NCBI GenBank assembly: GCA_900555005.1
Contig: USJM01000014.1
Location: 1 to 18,807, forward strand
Direction: 5' to 3'
DNA: 18,807 bases
From: an uncultured Lachnospiraceae bacterium
GTDB lineage: Bacteria > Bacillota_A > Clostridia > Lachnospirales > Lachnospiraceae
Part shown: one piece after another, positions 15,085 to 18,807 of the stretch
Position numbering within the stretch: the stretch's first letter is position 1
Layout of the letters: every line of letters starts with the position of its first letter
The notes under the pieces: generated by a model
Seen by the model: the letters and a program-made list of their open reading frames with translations, nothing else
Told to the model about the DNA's origin: nothing
The model's database searches: none
Translations under genes and position numbers: made by a program

Positions 15085-16617
15085 TCATTGCCTGATGTTC
15101 TGGTACCGCACCCGAAGCCCTGCTTCGAACATCCGCCGCCACGGCATCCAGACATCCTCAATCTGAACTCTTTCGGAGACAGAGGACATGTCTGTATGAA
15201 TATAATGTTCAAGCTCTTTCTGAATCAGCTGACTCACGACTCCTCTTTCCTCTCCCACTTCCGTATAGGAAAATGGGCTGAGGTCGATTCCATCCTGCAC
15301 GTCCTCCTTCCCAAGCAGACCGGCAATTTTCCATCTGACATTCGACATATATCCGCAATCCTCAATATACCGTTCCATCAGGAAATTCATATGGGCCTGG
15401 CTGCGGCCATGCGCGTCAAAGTCGACCCCCTCTGCCAGCGCGGTGCCAAGCGTATTTGCAGATGTATTCCATCCGGCATACCCCGCAATCTTGTCAAGAA
15501 CGTTCAGTTTATTCAACATTCGGATCAGCGCCAGCTCTCCTCCATTGCCATATGCATTGTCGCAGATCACAACTGGTTTTCCTCTCCTGATACATTCCAC
15601 TGTCTCATCCAGCAGCTCCGGCAGATTTCTTTCAGTCAGATATCCAGGTTCCAGGGACGGCTGCTCATTCGCCTCCCTGATCCTGTATGCTGGCGCAGTA
15701 ATCATCAATACGAAATCTGCCTCGCTCATTGTGTCGCAGATTCTGCACCCTGCAGAAATCACATGGGATTTCACCGAATTCTCCAGGCTGTTCCCCTCAT
15801 ATATCGGAATGACTATCTTCGCCTGTTCGCTTGCATATCTGATATATACAGACGGCTTCTTTCCTCGAAGATGGTTCACCATTCTCGCCGTCAATGTCAG
15901 GGAAACCTCGTCGGCTCCTGGATAGATCAGAACCTTGTCCATCAGGTTCCGCTCAACAACGGCTGCCCTGATTTCCTTCTGGTCCATTGCCGCATATCCG
16001 AATGGGGCAGAATCGTCCTGCGGAATAACGAGAGCATTGATCACGCCGGCCTCAACAAAGTCCAATGCTCTAAGATTCATGGCTTTGTTCATTGCCCTCC
16101 TGGATACATAATCATCCAGAGCGCCCTGATCCACTTTGCGCAGCAGTCTGTCTACCTCTCCGGGATCACACATATCAACCCGGCTCTTGTGAACGGCCTC
16201 TCCGATTTTATGAATCATCGCTCCATACTGCTCATAATAATCGGGCTCTTCTTCATCAGAGGAATAATCCGGACATCTCATGATGCAATGCCATGCGTAT
16301 ATCTTCAGGCCTGGATACCGGTCCCGGATTTCTTTTACGACCTCCATACGCCGCGTTAATTCATGGCCGGAAAGATGATGGATCCGGGATGGGACCAGAC
16401 CGCCGTACAGCAGCATGTCCATTGACAATACCAGGCCATCTGCATCTCTGCACTCCTGCTCTAAAAAAGAAACGATCTCCTGGATATCAGCCGGCTCTTT
16501 TTTATTTCCAAGCTTTCCGGGACAAACGATCCGGATATCATCATGACTGAAAAGTTCCTCGGCATAACGGCGATTGCAAGGTCTTTCATCCATTGGAAGC
16601 AGCACGATCTTTATCAT
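15085..16617 (-). CDS. DUF4127-family protein (complete copy)
   Basis: Protein of the DUF4127 family, function unknown to me; 510 residues, complete. It begins with the characteristic VLLPMDERPCN (5-15), followed by SMDMLLYGGLVPSR (65-78), IPQDDSAPFGYA (198-209), PGADEVSLT (233-241), CDNAYGNGG (352-360) and GYAGWNTSANTLGTALAEG (379-397). The many Asp, Asn, Arg and Gly residues in conserved-looking loops suggest an enzyme active site. I see no signal peptide or membrane segment, so it is probably cytoplasmic. ATG 16617 lies one base after the RpiR stop (TAA-G-ATG), with AGAGG upstream; the longer frame from 16638 would overlap the regulator. The partial gene at the right end is a paralogue. 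Its neighbours (PIG-L deacetylase, ROK kinase, RpiR) hint at amino-sugar or glycoconjugate metabolism, which is inference only. Confidence 0.82.
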   Translation of the reverse strand: MIKIVLLPMDERPCNRRYAEELFSHDDIRIVCPGKLGNKKEPADIQEIVSFLEQECRDADGLVLSMDMLLYGGLVPSRIHHLSGHELTRRMEVVKEIRDRYPGLKIYAWHCIMRCPDYSSDEEEPDYYEQYGAMIHKIGEAVHKSRVDMCDPGEVDRLLRKVDQGALDDYVSRRAMNKAMNLRALDFVEAGVINALVIPQDDSAPFGYAAMDQKEIRAAVVERNLMDKVLIYPGADEVSLTLTARMVNHLRGKKPSVYIRYASEQAKIVIPIYEGNSLENSVKSHVISAGCRICDTMSEADFVLMITAPAYRIREANEQPSLEPGYLTERNLPELLDETVECIRRGKPVVICDNAYGNGGELALIRMLNKLNVLDKIAGYAGWNTSANTLGTALAEGVDFDAHGRSQAHMNFLMERYIEDCGYMSNVRWKIAGLLGKEDVQDGIDLSPFSYTEVGEERGVVSQLIQKELEHYIHTDMSSVSERVQIEDVWMPWRRMFEAGLRVRYQNIRQ

Positions 16618-16618
16618 C

Positions 16619-17437
16619 TTATCCTCTGTCCCTCTCATATTCGCAATACATCAGAAGCAGATCCAGCATGACCAGATAAGGAACCACGCATGATATATGA
16701 TCTCCTGATATTGTCTTACCAGATGATATACAAAGGTTCCTGATATCTGAATTCTTCAGTTCATTCACCGGTTCCGATGAAATAAGCACACTTCTGGCTC
16801 CGTTCTCAACAGCGGCAGTCAACGCGTTCCGCATCAGAATATCTTTTCCATCCATGTCAATTCCGATGAATAACTCTCCCTCTGTCGCCAGCCCGGCGCG
16901 AATCTGGAGAAGATGCGTGTGGTGCACAATCTCTATGGGAAGACTGCGCTGGATCAGCCGATATTCCAGAAGCTCTGTCAACGCGCCGGCACACCCGGAG
17001 CCGGTCATATAAACAGCCCTGCTCCTTCGGATGGTTCTGGCCAGATCATGCCACTGTTCGATCTGACTCTCCTGGAATTCCTGCGCTGTAGCATCCGTAT
17101 ACATCGCATGCACCTTTGACGGAATGAAGTCGGCCGCACTATGAGATTTCACGTATTCCATTTCCTCATGGAAGTCCTTCTCATACGAAAAGACAAATTC
17201 CCGGTATCCCCGGAACCCGCACTTTTTGGCAAACCTCGACAGCGTCGATTCCGAGATATACAGCAAGGCTGCGATATTCTTGGATGAAAAATCCTCAACT
17301 GCCGTGTTATTCAGAAAGAAGCGCGCTACACTCTTCTCCACGTGTGTCATGGAAGGAAAAGCCTCTTTGATTACCTGTTTTGTCTCGTTCCCAAGAAACA
17401 GGTTTCTGCCATCGCGCCTTCTTTCGCTGCAGCACAT
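16619..17437 (-). CDS. RpiR/MurR-family transcriptional regulator (second copy)
   Basis: Regulator of the RpiR family, 272 residues. The N-terminal helix-turn-helix domain (about 15-90; NIAALLYISESTLSRFAKKC is its core) is followed by a SIS domain starting near AVYMTGSGCAGALTELLEYR. The SIS domain is clearly diverged from the first RpiR protein (5998-6846): the usual phosphate-loop serine cluster is less evident and FIGIDMDGKD replaces the common ISFSG. It may therefore sense a different ligand. ATG 17437 has GGAGG 7 nt upstream and lies 20 bp after the deacetylase stop; its own stop is one base before the DUF4127 start. Being inside the operon it probably autoregulates the right-hand unit, whose promoter is outside the window. 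Effector unknown; a phosphorylated amino sugar would fit the context. Confidence 0.87.
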   Translation of the reverse strand: MCCSERRRDGRNLFLGNETKQVIKEAFPSMTHVEKSVARFFLNNTAVEDFSSKNIAALLYISESTLSRFAKKCGFRGYREFVFSYEKDFHEEMEYVKSHSAADFIPSKVHAMYTDATAQEFQESQIEQWHDLARTIRRSRAVYMTGSGCAGALTELLEYRLIQRSLPIEIVHHTHLLQIRAGLATEGELFIGIDMDGKDILMRNALTAAVENGARSVLISSEPVNELKNSDIRNLCISSGKTISGDHISCVVPYLVMLDLLLMYCEYERDRG

Positions 17438-17457
17438 CTGCGCCCCTCCATTCTTTC

Positions 17458-18261
17458 CTATCGCGGAAAATATTCATCCAGATCAGCCCTTGGAATTTCC
17501 ATCCCATATTCACTCATCTCATAGGCTTCCGCATATTGAGTCGTGCTCTCATGCCCATACCGCTGTTTCAAAACGTCCTGGTATTGTTCCGCGACCTTTC
17601 GATCCCATTGCGTAATTGCGTCTGACGGATAATTTCTGACATCGTAGTCTGGTCGGATCTCACCCTGTTTGACGGCCATCCAGGGAAGAAATGCTTCATA
17701 CTGAGACTTGTGACAGCCGGTCATCTTGAGCTTTTCTTCCATTACATCATCGATTCTGACAACAACGTCCGCAGAAAACGGATATGGTCTCTGGAATGGG
17801 TCATATACAAAGAAGATCGCCGGCTGATGATTCAGAGCCGGGGTATCCGGGCAAATCGCAGGCACCATGACCAGATAAGAACTATCCTCGACAATCTGGG
17901 AAGTGCTCCTGTGATCCGGATGGTAATCGTTCAGCCTGTGCGTGATGATGATATCCGGCTGAACCTTACGGATCAGACGCACCATCTCTTCTCTGGCTTC
18001 AAGGTTCGGCTCCAGCTCCCCGTCCCGATGCTTCAGGACGATGGATGTAACGCCTGAGATTTTGGCGGAAGCCTGCGCTTCCTCTTCACGGATTTTTGCC
18101 AGTTCCTGGCGGCCAAGTGTCTGATGACCTGCACTTCCGTCTGTCACCGATACAAATGTCACTCTGCACCCTGCCTTCACATATTTAAGCGCGGTTCCCC
18201 CGCATCCCCCTTCACAGTCATCCGGATGTGCGCCGACGACCATAACGTTCAAGTTCTTCAT
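17458..18261 (-). CDS. PIG-L family deacetylase (LmbE-like)
   Basis: Zinc-dependent N-deacetylase of the PIG-L/LmbE family, 267 residues. The metal and catalytic motif AHPDD (11-15) and the second zinc motif HPDH (114-117) are both intact, with GSAGHQTL between them. Relatives remove acetyl from N-acetylglucosamine conjugates or similar amino-sugar compounds (MshB, BshB, PIG-L). ATG 18261 overlaps the preceding DUF4127 stop in an ATGA, so the two are translationally coupled, and the RpiR gene follows 20 bp later. No signal peptide: predicted cytoplasmic. Mycothiol or bacillithiol synthesis is possible for the family, but the neighbouring regulator, ROK kinase and DUF4127 proteins make a catabolic role on an N-acetylated sugar compound more likely (inference). 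Confidence 0.9.
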   Translation of the reverse strand: MKNLNVMVVGAHPDDCEGGCGGTALKYVKAGCRVTFVSVTDGSAGHQTLGRQELAKIREEEAQASAKISGVTSIVLKHRDGELEPNLEAREEMVRLIRKVQPDIIITHRLNDYHPDHRSTSQIVEDSSYLVMVPAICPDTPALNHQPAIFFVYDPFQRPYPFSADVVVRIDDVMEEKLKMTGCHKSQYEAFLPWMAVKQGEIRPDYDVRNYPSDAITQWDRKVAEQYQDVLKQRYGHESTTQYAEAYEMSEYGMEIPRADLDEYFPR

Positions 18262-18807
18262 TTCTTTTTCTCCAACGCGCAGTCTGCAGCAAAATAAAAA
18301 GCCCCGTTCCAGTTAAAGCGTACCCTTTTCAGCAGAATTCTTTTTCCCTTCAGCTGGTGAGAAAGTTTTTCAGACAATTGCTCTTTCAGGCTCTTTGTGT
18401 AGTATTCTGTCACTTCATCGATGCATTCGGCCAGTCTGAACGGATTGATTCCGTGAGATGGTGCATATTCTTTCATAAATGCAGGGGCTACATTCGCCTG
18501 GCAGAGCCAGTCACAGATCAGCGCACGCGCCAAAAATGTGTCTGAACGTTCCTCCTGCTCCTCCATATTCTGAAAGCAGTGGTAATAGGCTGCTATCATT
18601 GTCTGGGCAATCACCACGCCATTTGTATTCTCAGCAGTATTCCAGCCTCCAAATGCCTGAATCAGCTGAAACGTACCATGCAGGCGGGCATTGTCGCAGA
18701 AATCATTGTCGCATCCGTTCGATGTCGCCACATCTGAAACTCCGATTGCCTTCCCATAATGTGCATGAAAATACGCGATATAGCGTAATAGCTCCTCGGC
18801 ATTCGTG
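18258..18807 (-). CDS. DUF4127-family protein, 3' part only
   Basis: The C-terminal 182 residues of a second DUF4127 protein; the gene runs off the right edge, so its start is not visible. The frame is open to the end of the window with no in-frame stop. The family is recognised from FGGWNTAENTNGVVIAQ, which lines up with YAGWNTSANTLGTALAE in the complete copy, and from SDVATSNGCDNDF at the position of CDNAYGNGGELAL. Identity outside these motifs looks low, so this is an old duplicate or a separate subfamily. A GTG at 18731 is in frame but internal, not a real start. The stop overlaps the PIG-L start by 4 bp (ATGA), so this gene and the deacetylase form a coupled pair. Confidence 0.75.
   Translation of the reverse strand, partial: TNAEELLRYIAYFHAHYGKAIGVSDVATSNGCDNDFCDNARLHGTFQLIQAFGGWNTAENTNGVVIAQTMIAAYYHCFQNMEEQEERSDTFLARALICDWLCQANVAPAFMKEYAPSHGINPFRLAECIDEVTEYYTKSLKEQLSEKLSHQLKGKRILLKRVRFNWNGAFYFAADCALEKKK

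Noticed and set aside
15088..16359. Long plus-strand open frame (423 codons) opposite the DUF4127 gene
   Set aside because: It is antisense to a gene with clear family motifs, has no good ribosome binding site, and its translation is rich in His, Cys and Ser without a recognisable domain.

Overview
The window is a carbohydrate-catabolism region. All 15 genes I can support lie on the minus strand, so the region is transcribed from right to left. Strong GGAGG-type ribosome binding sites, two RpiR-type regulators, TRAP and ribose-type ABC transporters, and the family mix suggest an anaerobic Gram-positive Firmicute, probably a Clostridia/Lachnospiraceae-like gut or rumen organism. This is inference, because the window has no rRNA or other marker gene. 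I saw no tRNA, insertion sequence, phage gene or CRISPR array.

Right unit (13324-18807), in transcription order: the 3' part of a DUF4127 protein, a PIG-L-type deacetylase, an RpiR/SIS regulator, a second complete DUF4127 protein, a ROK sugar kinase and a LUD-domain protein. The first five genes are separated by 20 bp or less or overlap, so they are very probably one operon. Its promoter lies outside the window. A glycerate kinase (12032-13164) follows with its own promoter and a strong terminator at 11892-11923.

Central unit (5904-11923): a visibly more AT-rich, self-contained module. It has a promoter, a phosphotriesterase/lactonase-like metallohydrolase, a sugar-binding protein, a double-ATPase and a permease of the ribose/galactose ABC class, an RpiR regulator, and a terminator at 5904-5937.

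Left unit (1-5838): a promoter, a zinc polyol-type dehydrogenase, a DhnA/LsrF-like class I aldolase, an FGGY kinase, and a three-part TRAP transporter (binding protein, small permease, large permease running off the left edge). This gene set fits a route of oxidation, phosphorylation and aldol cleavage for an imported polyol or sugar acid. The glycerate kinase could drain a glycerate product into glycolysis.

Two features tie the units together. First, the promoters of the left, central and glycerate-kinase units each have a 17-bp spacer and carry 15-bp palindromes close to TGWAATTTTATTWCA, most of them overlapping the -35 region. They look like one RpiR-type regulon. Second, four genes (TRAP large permease, TRAP binding protein, glycerate kinase, ROK kinase) are each broken by the apparent loss of one base, at least twice in a homopolymer. 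The shared sign and type point to assembly or sequencing error more than decay, but the sequence alone cannot settle it.
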